Made by a program: the position numbers and the translations under genes. Of a stretch of 64,000 nucleotides of DNA, positions 47,695-56,450 are shown piece by piece. The notes under the pieces are model-generated. The model was not told where the DNA came from, did no database searches, and was given only the letters and a program-made list of their open reading frames with translations. Each line of letters begins with the position of its first letter. Position 1 is the first letter of the stretch. Origin of the DNA: Teredinibacter waterburyi (GTDB lineage: Bacteria > Pseudomonadota > Gammaproteobacteria > Pseudomonadales > Cellvibrionaceae); assembly GCF_001922985.1 (NCBI RefSeq), contig NZ_MRUH01000022.1, positions 124,001 to 188,000 of the forward strand, in the 5' to 3' direction.

Positions 47695-48588
47695 TTAAAG
47701 ATTCCCTGTTAACGAGAGATACCAACCGGTTTGGTCTGGAGCACCGGCGATAGTGCCTAGATCGATATAGGCCAGCGTTAGATTTACGTGCTTGTTTGGG
47801 AACCAAGCGATAAATACATCGCGCCAATCGGTTTCGCCAAGATTCAAATTGTCGGGCTTCTGGCGATACTCTATGCCGAAGGCAATATTTGGATTGAGAA
47901 ATAGCGCACTGCTAAATTCGGCTTGCAAGCTTCGACCCTTGCTAGTACTGCCAAACCCTAGTAATCCCATCTCATTTGCTGAGGTACTGCGCAGGACAAA
48001 ATTCCAAAATAGGTTATAGCCTGCCGCAGCACCTAGATGGAGTTTGCTCGCCGCGAGATAATAATCTACGCCGCTATCATCTTTTGCGCCGAGTAAGTTA
48101 GCGACGCTTGCATCGCTTAGTTCTTTTGATTGAACCCCAAAGCTTAGTTGCGGCCATCGGCTGTAAACAATATCGCCGTATAGGCGCACCTTAGCGGATA
48201 CGATGGACTGTTCCAGCTCGGTATTAAGCGCAGGAACGTCAAATGTTTGCTTGGCGTAAGATAGTTCAACGCGATCAAATAGATTTGCCTGCACACCACA
48301 AACATCTAGATCATAATCACTGACGCTTGCTCGACTGCAAAATCCGCTCGCCGAAATTTCGTTATCTGAGGCGTAGCCCGCTAATTGGGCCCAGGGTACT
48401 AAGCCCCCGCCTGCGGCACCTTCTACTTGGGATACCCCTGGCGTCGCCAGAATTTTTCCACCCGCTGCAAACGTGAGACTGCTGGCAAAAACGGATAGAA
48501 GGATAAATATTCTAGTGGCGATTCCAGGGTTGAGGGTTAGGCTAAAACCTAAAGAATAAGTATTCATCTTAATGGGCATTGCTTTCAT
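47695..48588 (-). CDS. DUF3034 family outer-membrane-like protein
   Basis: A 297 aa protein with a signal peptide (FILLSVFASSLTFAAGG) and a beta-rich body. GKILATPGVSQVEGAAGGGLVPWAQLAGYASDNE (as GKILATPGVSQVEGAAGG and GLVPWAQLAGYASDNE) is the DUF3034 signature; the end (WYLSLTGNL) suits a terminal barrel strand. Function is unknown. Its start overlaps the GGDEF/EAL gene stop; ATG 48579 or 48567 are alternative starts. Part of the four-gene cluster. Confidence 0.85.
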   Translation of the reverse strand: MKAMPIKMNTYSLGFSLTLNPGIATRIFILLSVFASSLTFAAGGKILATPGVSQVEGAAGGGLVPWAQLAGYASDNEISASGFCSRASVSDYDLDVCGVQANLFDRVELSYAKQTFDVPALNTELEQSIVSAKVRLYGDIVYSRWPQLSFGVQSKELSDASVANLLGAKDDSGVDYYLAASKLHLGAAAGYNLFWNFVLRSTSANEMGLLGFGSTSKGRSLQAEFSSALFLNPNIAFGIEYRQKPDNLNLGETDWRDVFIAWFPNKHVNLTLAYIDLGTIAGAPDQTGWYLSLTGNL

Positions 48589-50923
48589 AGTTTTTCAGCC
48601 AGAGAGGAAAGTCGTTTGCTGCCATTGGTCGACTCAGGTGGTAGCCCTGAATAAGATCGCAACCCATTTGAGTAAGAAGCTGTAGTGATTCCTCATCTTC
48701 CACGCCTTCGGCTACCACAGAAAAGCCGAGGTTGTGACTTAGGTTTACCGTCGAGCGTACAATAATTTGGTCGGTTTCAGAGCTGGCAAGTTTAAGGATA
48801 AAACTCTTGTCGATTTTAATTTCGTGAATTGGGAGTTTCTTTAATTTGCTAAGAGATGACTGGCCAACTCCGTAATCGTCTACCGAAATGGTATAGCCCA
48901 AGGCGCGCAGGTTATGCAAAATATCTGACGCCGCCTGTTCGTTTTCCATTAAATCGCGTTCAGTGAGTTCCAGTGTTATGTAGCTTGGCTTGATTTTATA
49001 GTGGCTCGCTCGGGCAACTAAAAATTCAGTAAAGTCGGGGTGAGAAATATCTTGCGCAGAAATGTTGATCGACGCTTCGGTAAAAATATTGTCGGCTTGC
49101 CAGCGCTGTAAATCGTGTAGAACCTCGTTGATTACCCAGTGGGTTAGTTCAACAATTAAACCGGCCTGTTCTGCCAGGGCAATAAAAAGCTCCGGTGAGA
49201 TCATACTGCCGTTGGGTTTGCGCCAGCGAATCAGCGCCTCTACCTTATTGACTTTGCCCATAGCTAAGTGCAGTTTTGGTTGGTAGAACATAAAGAGTTG
49301 CCCGTCGTTTTTTGACATAGCGGTCTTTAATTCTTCGATCAGGGCTAAGCGCTCCAGGTGAGATTCGTCGTCGCCAGTGTGGTAGGGCAGCAACTTAACA
49401 CCGGCTTTACGCGATTTCTCCAATGCAATACCGGTGCGACGTACCAGCGATTTGGCGGTGTTAGCGTGCTCGGGGTAGAGGCAATAGCCCGCGCAAATAG
49501 GGTGGTTTAGTTTTAGTCCGTTTACGTCAAATGGAACATTTAGTGCGTCGATGAGCTGCAACGCCACGCTTTCTGCCGCGGTGGTTGTAGTAAGAGGAAT
49601 TAAGGATAAAAATTGATCGTCGCCGAACCGGGCGTGGTTCATCCTGTAACTGTCGTGTCCTTCTGCGGCCTTGATGGTTAATCGCTGGGCGATAGCTTTT
49701 AAGTAGCTATCGCCAATGGCTGAACCTAGGTTGTCGTTAATGCTTTTAAATTGCCGCACATTAAATGCCATTAGCATAAAGGGGCTTTGCTGTTCTAATT
49801 GTTTTTCAACCAGTGACAGTAGGGTGTTGCGATTATATAACCCGGTGAGAAGATCGTGCTGTGCTTGGAAGAGTACTTGCTGTTCGCGCGCCTCGACTTC
49901 GTGGCCCATTTCTCTAAAGGTATTAAATAGAATGGTCATTTCTACGGAAGGGCTAAGTGTAGACAGGTCACCTTTATAATCACCGCGTGAAAACCTTTTG
50001 GCTATCGCTACCAGCTTTTCGAGTGGCGTTGTGAGGCGGTTACCAAGCCAGATACTTGCCAAAATCGCCACGAGAATTATAAACGCTGCTATCCACAGCA
50101 TGGTCTGAATACGTTGTTCAAAGTCGAGGTAGCTTGGACGTAAATCTTTCGAGATAACCGCAACCTGATTTTGAGGGCTGCTCGTTTGGCTGTCGTTCTT
50201 GGTTGTGAGCAGTACCACACGGTTACTGTAATCTGGCCGGTCACGCCAAAACCAGTGGAAGCTGTGTGCCTCGACGACCTGCTGTAAAGGTATGTCGGCT
50301 GGCAAGCTCAAGGTGCTCGCGTAGAGGTTTTGATCGATGCTAACGAAGGACACCTCTAAGCCAGTAAGCCGTTTTAATTCTTGAGCGACTTTATCATCTA
50401 TTTTAAAACCAACAACGGAGTAAGCAATCGTCCGTGGTGCTCGCACTGGCAAAATAAATATTTGGTAAAGGGTGTTGGCAATCACGACAAAGTTAGCTTT
50501 GCCCGGACTTTCGAGAATACCTTGCAGTGACTGATTGTTAATTGTATCGCTCGGCTGCGTTTGTTTACTTGCGCTGGTGCGAATGAGCTCGCCACGGGTG
50601 TCGAGTAACAGCATTAAGTCCGCATTAATGCGGTCGCCGTGGTTGTCCAAAACACTTTCTATTGTGGCGGCGTCGCGGCTGGCGACGGCTTGTTTGAATC
50701 CGAAGTCGTTGGTTAATACGGTTGTTGCGGTAACTAAAAGCCCCTCTTGCGCGCGCAGGTACTGTTGGAAGACGTTCTGGGCGTTGTCGATAGTTTCTTT
50801 TACGTAGGCAGCGTTGTGGTGGCTGCTAAACCACCATGAACTCGACAGTATGGAACCACTCGATACGACTACCAGCGCTACACATAAAGCGATAATCTGA
50901 GTTTTTAAGCTATTTTGGGGCAT
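48569..50923 (-). CDS. Membrane GGDEF/EAL protein, probable c-di-GMP phosphodiesterase
   Basis: A 784 aa signalling protein. Helix 1 (about 8-29), a periplasmic Cache-like sensor domain (about 30-272) and helix 2 (about 275-295) are followed by a HAMP-like segment, a GGDEF domain (about 350-510) and an EAL domain (about 525-775). The GGDEF site is degenerate: GDDQF at 434-438, so diguanylate cyclase activity is unlikely. The EAL domain keeps EAL (562-564), TERDLMEN, DDYGVGQSSL, KIDKSFI and VAEGVED. Its upstream neighbour overlaps it by 14 bp. Confidence 0.92.
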   Translation of the reverse strand: MPQNSLKTQIIALCVALVVVSSGSILSSSWWFSSHHNAAYVKETIDNAQNVFQQYLRAQEGLLVTATTVLTNDFGFKQAVASRDAATIESVLDNHGDRINADLMLLLDTRGELIRTSASKQTQPSDTINNQSLQGILESPGKANFVVIANTLYQIFILPVRAPRTIAYSVVGFKIDDKVAQELKRLTGLEVSFVSIDQNLYASTLSLPADIPLQQVVEAHSFHWFWRDRPDYSNRVVLLTTKNDSQTSSPQNQVAVISKDLRPSYLDFEQRIQTMLWIAAFIILVAILASIWLGNRLTTPLEKLVAIAKRFSRGDYKGDLSTLSPSVEMTILFNTFREMGHEVEAREQQVLFQAQHDLLTGLYNRNTLLSLVEKQLEQQSPFMLMAFNVRQFKSINDNLGSAIGDSYLKAIAQRLTIKAAEGHDSYRMNHARFGDDQFLSLIPLTTTTAAESVALQLIDALNVPFDVNGLKLNHPICAGYCLYPEHANTAKSLVRRTGIALEKSRKAGVKLLPYHTGDDESHLERLALIEELKTAMSKNDGQLFMFYQPKLHLAMGKVNKVEALIRWRKPNGSMISPELFIALAEQAGLIVELTHWVINEVLHDLQRWQADNIFTEASINISAQDISHPDFTEFLVARASHYKIKPSYITLELTERDLMENEQAASDILHNLRALGYTISVDDYGVGQSSLSKLKKLPIHEIKIDKSFILKLASSETDQIIVRSTVNLSHNLGFSVVAEGVEDEESLQLLTQMGCDLIQGYHLSRPMAANDFPLWLKNYESNAH

Positions 50924-51674
50924 TTTGATACGGTGCTAGGTTTGTCAGTAAAAGTGTCTTACTAGACGCATTAGTTTCTGGCTGTGAGTGGCGTTGGTTG
51001 CGGCTGGGTAGCGAGCCAAAACTGTCTCGAAAGGTATCGCGCGGTTTGGGATTTGTCTGTACTGCAAGGGTAATGCTGCCGCTACTATTAATAATGGTAG
51101 CGGCAGGAATCTCTAATTGTACGTCGGGTTGGCTAAGTTGGAGTGGATGCCATAGGCGTACCACATCTGACGATGTGTCTAAGGTGATGTCGACACGTCC
51201 GGCAGCGTCAGAAATTTTAGTTTGTGCCGTTGCAACATAGATGTAGCCGACCATGGCGTCGTGAATATTGCAGCCTAAAACTACCACACCACTATTGTCG
51301 AAGGGGATGGGGCTCTTGGGCTTTCCTGCATATAGTTTGAGTTCGAATGGCTTGGTGGAGGAGAAGGAGTAAACGTGGTGGCGTATATCGTCACTATTTG
51401 GGAAGCTTACTTTGGCTCCGGCCTGAATAATAATCAGTTGCGGTTTAAATTGTTTGTCTACTTGGTCGATAATTTCTGGGGCCGATGCAGGTGGCAATGG
51501 TGGCAGGGGCTTCCCGTATTCCACCACGACACCGCTTAGCGGTTGGCCGTGTTGATCGATAATGGTCAATACAGCTGCGAACGCGGGGCTAGACAGCGTT
51601 GCACATATCGTTGTGTAAATAGTCGAAAGTATGCAAGCAGACAACAAAGAAAAGCGCTTTTTGGGGGTAAACAT
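50910..51674 (-). CDS. Cupredoxin-like 'methylamine utilization' protein
   Basis: A 254 aa exported protein with a signal peptide and a two-part body. After an Ig-like start (AVLTIIDQHGQPLSGVVVEYGK) comes a plastocyanin-like fold: VSFPNSDDIRHHVYSFS, LKLYAGKPKSPIPFDNSGVVVLGCNIHDAMVGYIYVA (as LKLYAGKPKSPIPFDN and GVVVLGCNIHDAMVGY). His, Cys and the later His and Met positions suit a type 1 copper site (HH..C.IH..M). ATG 51674 is fixed by AGGAGTG five bases upstream; the frame extends to 51737 without support. It overlaps the next gene by 14 bp. The name is historical and says nothing certain about methylamine. Confidence 0.87.
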   Translation of the reverse strand: MFTPKKRFSLLSACILSTIYTTICATLSSPAFAAVLTIIDQHGQPLSGVVVEYGKPLPPLPPASAPEIIDQVDKQFKPQLIIIQAGAKVSFPNSDDIRHHVYSFSSTKPFELKLYAGKPKSPIPFDNSGVVVLGCNIHDAMVGYIYVATAQTKISDAAGRVDITLDTSSDVVRLWHPLQLSQPDVQLEIPAATIINSSGSITLAVQTNPKPRDTFRDSFGSLPSRNQRHSQPETNASSKTLLLTNLAPYQNAPK

Positions 51675-51817
51675 CGACACTCCTAGCCTGCGTGCTGAAG
51701 GTGAATTTGAGCTGTGCGCTTCCCCGTGGAAACACACGTACAGCAGGAATAAGTATGGTAGTGAAACCCAGTTTTATCAAAGTTAGTGGGAGCTAAATTG
51801 GTAATAAATCGATTGCT

Positions 51818-53062
51818 CTAGCCAAGCACTGCATGAGCGAGTAGGTAGGTAAGCCAATAGCCTGCCGAGTAGGCGATTAGTAGGTAGCCGGCCATAGAAA
51901 GGTAGCTGATAAAAGTAAGTTCTTTAACCTTGCTCATGGCGATGATACCGGCCGCAGAGCCGATTATCAGTACCGAGCCGCCGACGCCGGTGGCATAGGT
52001 TAGTGCTAGCCAGCTTGCAAGGTTCATCTCGATATCCGCTTTTAGCAGGGCGGCGGTTAAGGGTACGTTATCGAGTAGCGCCGACACCAAGCCCAATAGG
52101 TAGTTGGCGTAGTGAGTGTCTAGATTCTGATACACATGGGTGAGCTGGTTTAGCACCCCAATTTCTTTCAGCATTCCCACGATTAACAGAACACCAAGAA
52201 AGAACAGTAATGTTTCAAACTCAATTTCACGGATATAGTTGAGGATGTTGCGGTTGGTCTTTTTTCGCAGTAAAAACTGGGCGATTAGGAACATGCAGCT
52301 TAAGCCGAACAGGAAGGTAAGAACGGGCGGTATTTGAAAGAGCGAGTTGAGAACCAAGGTTGAAAAAATAGTAGCGACGAATATCAGTGATATCACTACG
52401 TCGGTGCTATCTATGGGTTGTCGAACTTGCTCGATTAGCACTCGGCCACGCATGTTTATTGAGAGCAGCCCGGCTAAGAGCAGAACAGCTGCAAGTGAGG
52501 GCAGAACAAGTAACAGTAAATTGACAATGCTGACTTTGCCGGCCATAAAAATCATCAGGGTGGTGACATCGCCGGTAATCAGCGAGACGCCGCCGCTGTT
52601 CACCGCAAAAATTATAAGGGTCGCATATTTTAAGCGTTCACGCGGGTCGATTTTGAGGCTGGTGATAACGGCCACTGAGACCAGTGTTGCCGTTACGTTA
52701 TCGGCAAAGGAAGAAAACAGGAACGCAAATATACCGAGTAGTAATAGCAGGCTTCGCTCGTGAAGTGCGGAAGGCAGTAAGCGTTGCACGATGGCAGAAA
52801 CAAACCCCTTGCTATTGAGATAGGCGACGAATGTCATCGCAGCCATTAGAAACAGCCAGAGGGTGGCAATTTCCAGCAGGTTTTCGTTGAGTTGCTCGTT
52901 GACCTGAGCATGGCTCGCACCATGCAGCGGGAACAGAAAGGCTAATATCCAGCAGAGGGTGCCGATGAACAGCGTAGATTTAGCCTTGTTGATATGAATA
53001 ACGTCCTCAAACACCACCATTAAGAACGCAACAAAGGCTAAAACCCCGATTACTACTGCCAT
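51818..53062 (-). CDS. nhaD: NhaD-type Na+/H+ antiporter
   Basis: A 414 aa ion transporter-superfamily protein with about 11-12 helices. FSSFADNVTATLVSVAVIT and VNSGGVSLITGDVTTLMIFM carry the Asp and Asn residues of the NhaD ion path, and GLVSALLDNVPLTAALL and TGVGGSVLIIGSAAG repeat the pattern in the second half. NhaD exports Na+ or Li+ at alkaline pH in halophilic bacteria. Together with the ectoine genes it points to a saline habitat. Confidence 0.93.
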   Translation of the reverse strand: MAVVIGVLAFVAFLMVVFEDVIHINKAKSTLFIGTLCWILAFLFPLHGASHAQVNEQLNENLLEIATLWLFLMAAMTFVAYLNSKGFVSAIVQRLLPSALHERSLLLLLGIFAFLFSSFADNVTATLVSVAVITSLKIDPRERLKYATLIIFAVNSGGVSLITGDVTTLMIFMAGKVSIVNLLLLVLPSLAAVLLLAGLLSINMRGRVLIEQVRQPIDSTDVVISLIFVATIFSTLVLNSLFQIPPVLTFLFGLSCMFLIAQFLLRKKTNRNILNYIREIEFETLLFFLGVLLIVGMLKEIGVLNQLTHVYQNLDTHYANYLLGLVSALLDNVPLTAALLKADIEMNLASWLALTYATGVGGSVLIIGSAAGIIAMSKVKELTFISYLSMAGYLLIAYSAGYWLTYLLAHAVLG

Positions 53063-53173
53063 ACATCACCTTTCGCTAGAAACATCTATGGGCGCGCATT
53101 CTACGGTCGATAACGAGGAAAGCAACTGTTTTAAGCCGTAAGGGAATTGCCGTTGGGACGGCAAGCTATACGG

Positions 53174-53902
53174 TTAGTTTGACGGCCAGGTTAAGGTGCT
53201 ACTCAGCTTGCTAAATGCTTCTCGTAAGCGGCTGTCCCAGGCGACGTTAAGTTCGCGCAAAAAATTACTACCTTCATTGAGTTTGTGATGCTGGTCTAGG
53301 CTAAAAGAGTCGCTGCTATATACCAGCGACTCAATTGGAGGCCCTACCGTCAGGTTACTGCGCATGGTGGAATCCATGGAAACTAATGCGCATAGGGCCG
53401 CTGTTTCCAAGTCGGTATCGGGAGCCAAAATTCTATCGAGTATCGGCTTGCCGTATTTACTTTCACCAATCTGTAAATAGGGTGTGGTTTCTGAGGGGGC
53501 AATATGGTTGCCTTGGGGGTAAACCAAAAATAAACTCGGGGCACTATTTTTAATCTGCCCGCCAATAATAAAGCTGGCCTCGTAACTTACGTTACTGCTG
53601 CTGCCGTACTTGCTCTGTTGAGCAAGGTTGATCTGGCCAAGATAGTCGGCGGCATCGTCCATGCTGCTAACGCTCATTAGATTGAGTGCTGCACCTTCTT
53701 TGATGTCCATTTCGAGCTTCTTGATGACACCTTGAGTTGTGGCAAGGTTACCAGCACTAAGAATCACAAATTGACGCATGCCCGGAATACCAAACTGGTG
53801 CATCTTGCTATAGGTGCTAATTTGATCAACGCCAGCATTAGTGCGGGAGTCTGAAGTGAATACGAGCCCGTCGTTCACGGCGATGGCAACACAGTAGGTC
53901 AT
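53174..53902 (-). CDS. Anbu-type proteasome-like protein
   Basis: A 242 aa member of the Anbu (ancestral beta-subunit, proteasome-type protease) family. Thr2 follows the initiator Met (MTYCVAIAVNDGLVFTSDSRT), so removal of Met exposes the N-terminal nucleophile. The SDSRTNAGVDQISTYSKMHQF segment (as SDSRTNAGVD and QISTYSKMHQF) and GESKYGKPILDR are typical. Anbu usually lies in an operon with a transglutaminase-like protein, an alpha-E protein and a circularly permuted ATP-grasp protein; none of these is seen here. Confidence 0.9.
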   Translation of the reverse strand: MTYCVAIAVNDGLVFTSDSRTNAGVDQISTYSKMHQFGIPGMRQFVILSAGNLATTQGVIKKLEMDIKEGAALNLMSVSSMDDAADYLGQINLAQQSKYGSSSNVSYEASFIIGGQIKNSAPSLFLVYPQGNHIAPSETTPYLQIGESKYGKPILDRILAPDTDLETAALCALVSMDSTMRSNLTVGPPIESLVYSSDSFSLDQHHKLNEGSNFLRELNVAWDSRLREAFSKLSSTLTWPSN

Positions 53903-54184
53903 TTAGCGATACCTTGTTGAGGCGGGTAGGGGGTGAAGTAAGCCTGATTGTTCGGTATCTGGAGGGTAAAGTCTATGGGTATTTGGTGTGGTTTTTATAG
54001 GTTCCTCATGAATGAGAATCGCTATCGTGCCGATCTGCAATGCAGCAACAAAAAGCCGAATCAAACGGCGAATAGATTAGCTCGCGTTTCGTCATTCTTC
54101 TTACTAAAGCTGTAATTGCGGTGGCGACTTGGGGGTATAGCGTAAGTCCGCTGCTTCGTTCTTGTGTTGGTGTTCTGCTGGCGT
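53903..54184. other. Intergenic region with a Fur box-like site
   Basis: No gene is supported in 282 bp. AATGAGAATCGCTATC at 54011-54026 resembles the Fur consensus AATGAGAATNATTATC, with most positions matching. Confidence 0.4.
54008..54026. promoter_or_regulatory. Possible Fur box
   Basis: ATGAATGAGAATCGCTATC matches the 19-bp Fur consensus at 13 of 19 positions and the Pseudomonas-style core at 14 of 16. It is 106-124 bp upstream of the Anbu start. No iron gene flanks it, so it may be a relic or act on the Anbu gene. Confidence 0.35.
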
Positions 54185-54418
54185 TTAATCTGTTGTTACA
54201 AAACTAAAGCCTTGCGGATATTGATGAAAGCCATCGTAGTCCGCTTTGCCAATAGTTATGTTTGATTTTCGTAATATCGCGAACACCATATTGTAGTGAA
54301 ATAAAAAGTTGGGGAGTGTGTACATCATAAAGTAGTCGTTGCCGTTAAATTCTATGTTGGCAAAACAGGCTTCGACTCTTTCATTTACTTTTGAATCGTT
54401 ACTGCCCATCGACCGCAC
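54185..54418 (-). pseudogene. Truncated DUF1993 remnant
   Basis: A 77-codon frame whose body, YFMMYTLPNFLFHYNMVFAI followed by LRKSNITIGKADYDGF, matches the C-terminal third of DUF1993 proteins (normally about 170 aa). The N-terminal two thirds are missing: only 46 bp separate the frame from the GH16 gene stop, and no continuation is seen in other frames. It is best read as a gene fragment left after rearrangement next to the GH16 gene. Confidence 0.65.
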
Positions 54419-54464
54419 TTTTCGGTTAAATATGAAAAGTGCGGATAAGGTTCTACTCTAAGCG

Positions 54465-56258
54465 CTACTGTGAATTACAGGTGCTAGGGGAAATACAGCT
54501 CTGGCTGTTTTCCCAGCCCCAGCCGCTTGAAGTGTTGGTGCACATTGGGTAGGACGTACCGTACCAGTTACAGCTGCTGCCGCCACTTGACGACGAACTG
54601 CTAGAGCTGGACGAGCTACTTGAACTAGACGAACTGCTAGAACTAGACGAACTGCTAGAACTAGACGAACTGCTAGAACTCGAGCCACCCACGACGCCGC
54701 CACTTCCCGATTGGTTGTTACAGGTCGTCGCACCAATACAGCTTTGTTGGTTTTCCCATCCCCATCCCGAGTTCTGGTTACTACACAAGGGGGTTAGCGT
54801 ACCGTACCAATTACATTGCTGCGCTCCGCCACCGGAACTTGACGATGAACTAGAACTAGAACTAGAACTAGAACTAGAACTAGAACTAGAACTAGAACTA
54901 GAACTAGAACTAGAACTAGTGGAGGAGCTTGACGAGGAGCTGGATGAAGAGCTGGATGAAGAGCTACTGCTGCCCGTTCCAGATATGCGCCACCAGTTTA
55001 TATTCCAGCCTCCAGTTGTAGCGTAAATACCAAAGTCATGAGTGCCCGCGTCTACCGTTACGGTGTGCGATAGAGTCGTCCAGCTTTGCCAACCGCCAGT
55101 ACTGGGGATGGTTAGGGCACCTAAGGCTGTGGCGCCAGCATTTATGTCTAAACTCAATTGCCCCCCTGTTTCGCTGGCCACACGGTATTCAACGGTGTAA
55201 TTGCCGGTAGCCGGAATGGTGATATTGGCAAAGCTCAGCCAGTCGCCATTGTCTATCCAGCCAACATTAGCGCCGCCGCCGGAATCGGATGTTGTTTCGG
55301 TTTGTACGCCGCTCATGTCGGTGTAATCTTCCGCTTGGGTGGTGAGCGCGAAGTTACCTGTAGCGCCACTGCTGCTAGAGCTACTGCTGGAACTGCTACT
55401 GCTGGAACTGCTACTAGAGCTAGAGCCGGCCCCCTGCTGATATACGCGTACATAATCTACCCGCATTTGTGCTGGCAGCGCATTTTCGTCAATATCAAAC
55501 CCAGGCCAATCACCGCCTACAGCGAGGTTGAGTAACAAGAAAAACTCTTCCTGAAATTCGTCGGTTCCATTTATTCCGTTGCTGATATCGGCTTCGTGAT
55601 AAAGGTTATCGTCTAGATACCAGCGAATTGCGGAGCTGTTCCATTCAATGCTGTAGGTATGAAACTGGGTGACTTGCGTCGATACTGGTGATCCGTAGTT
55701 AGCGTACTCGTTGTTGTGGTCTTGCCAGTGGATAGTGCCGTGAGTTTCGCTCTCGGTATTGACGTGTTCCATGATGTCGATTTCACCGCACTGCGGCCAC
55801 CCTTCGCTCGCAATACTGTTCCCTAGCATCCAAAATGCAGGCCATAAGCCGCTAGCCGACGGCATTAGAATGCGCGCTTCTATCTTGCCAAATTTAAAGC
55901 TTTTACGACCTTGAGTTTTTAGTCGAGCTGAGGTGTAGTCTGAACCGTTATAGGCTTCGCGCTTGGCGGTAATAACAAGTTCGCCATTTTCAACACTGGC
56001 GTTTTGCTGGCGGTAGTACTGCAGCTCATTGTTGCCCCAGCCGCTAGAGCCCGTGCCCGTTTCAAACACCCAGTCTGGGCCTATTTCACTATTGAACTCG
56101 TCGGACCAAACGAGTTGCCACTGTTGCGCATGACTTGGTAACGCCAGTAAACCGAGCAGCGGGATTGCGGCAAGGCTGGCGTAGCGCAGGCTCTTAACGC
56201 TTTGGGTAAGCCATGTAGGTAAAATGTTGAGCCTGATTATTCTTATTGCTCTTTTCAT
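54465..56258 (-). CDS. Secreted GH16 laminarinase-like enzyme with CBM6 and two CBM10 modules
   Basis: Hydrolyses beta-1,3(-1,4)-glucans such as laminarin outside the cell. A long signal peptide (to about residue 45, PSHAQQ) is followed by a GH16_3 domain (about 46-275) with catalytic Glu159 and Glu164 in GEIDIMEH. A polyserine linker leads to a CBM6 (about 303-422, [10 protein letters not shown] to INWWRISG). Then polyserine and CBM10 ([20 protein letters not shown]), and polyserine and a second CBM10 ([20 protein letters not shown]). CBM10 modules bind cellulose. I start at ATG 56258, since AAGGA lies eight bases upstream; ATG 56267 would overlap it. The 597 aa protein is divergent from the GST gene. 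Confidence 0.94.
   Translation of the reverse strand: MKRAIRIIRLNILPTWLTQSVKSLRYASLAAIPLLGLLALPSHAQQWQLVWSDEFNSEIGPDWVFETGTGSSGWGNNELQYYRQQNASVENGELVITAKREAYNGSDYTSARLKTQGRKSFKFGKIEARILMPSASGLWPAFWMLGNSIASEGWPQCGEIDIMEHVNTESETHGTIHWQDHNNEYANYGSPVSTQVTQFHTYSIEWNSSAIRWYLDDNLYHEADISNGINGTDEFQEEFFLLLNLAVGGDWPGFDIDENALPAQMRVDYVRVYQQGAGSSSSSSSSSSSSSSSSSSSGATGNFALTTQAEDYTDMSGVQTETTSDSGGGANVGWIDNGDWLSFANITIPATGNYTVEYRVASETGGQLSLDINAGATALGALTIPSTGGWQSWTTLSHTVTVDAGTHDFGIYATTGGWNINWWRISGTGSSSSSSSSSSSSSSSSSTSSSSSSSSSSSSSSSSSSSSSSSSSSSSGGGAQQCNWYGTLTPLCSNQNSGWGWENQQSCIGATTCNNQSGSGGVVGGSSSSSSSSSSSSSSSSSSSSSSSSSSSSSSSSSGGSSCNWYGTSYPMCTNTSSGWGWENSQSCISPSTCNSQ
54622..54675. repeat. 18-bp tandem repeat in the C-terminal polyserine linker
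   Basis: GAACTAGACGAACTGCTA repeated exactly three times (54622-54675), followed by a partial copy. It encodes serines on the minus strand with mixed codons. Confidence 0.9.
54847..54918. repeat. Hexanucleotide tandem repeat (GAACTA)x12
   Basis: Twelve perfect copies of GAACTA. On the coding (minus) strand they give alternating AGT and TCT serine codons in the linker between CBM6 and the first CBM10. Copy changes would lengthen or shorten the linker by two serines without shifting the frame. Confidence 0.95.
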
Positions 56259-56381
56259 TCTGTGCATCCTTATTGGGTTTTTAAAAGACGAGGGTGATGA
56301 TAGTGTAGGTTGTTAGAACTGTGTGAGCGCGTACGCGCCGAATTGTTGACTCGGTGACTCGGTTCAACAAGTCATTGTGGA

Positions 56382-56411
56382 ATAAGTAGGTGTGGGATAA
56401 GTAGGTGTGAA
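56382..56411. repeat. 15-bp direct repeat in the GH16/GST divergent promoter region
   Basis: ATAAGTAGGTGTGGG (56382-56396) is followed at once by ATAAGTAGGTGTGAA (56397-56411), identical in 13 of 15. It lies 40-69 bp before the GST start. Just upstream, GACTCGGT is also duplicated (about 56348-56363). These may be a regulator site for either gene. Confidence 0.6.
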
Positions 56412-56450
56412 ACACATTATTTTAATAGGTTTTGTTACGAGGCTTGTGGT

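Noticed and set aside
54847-54918. CRISPR or mobile element from the GAACTA repeats
   Set aside because: The repeats are in frame within the GH16 linker and encode serine only.
55158-55535. 125-codon plus-strand frame opposite GH16
   Set aside because: It is a shadow of the CBM6 and GH16 coding region.
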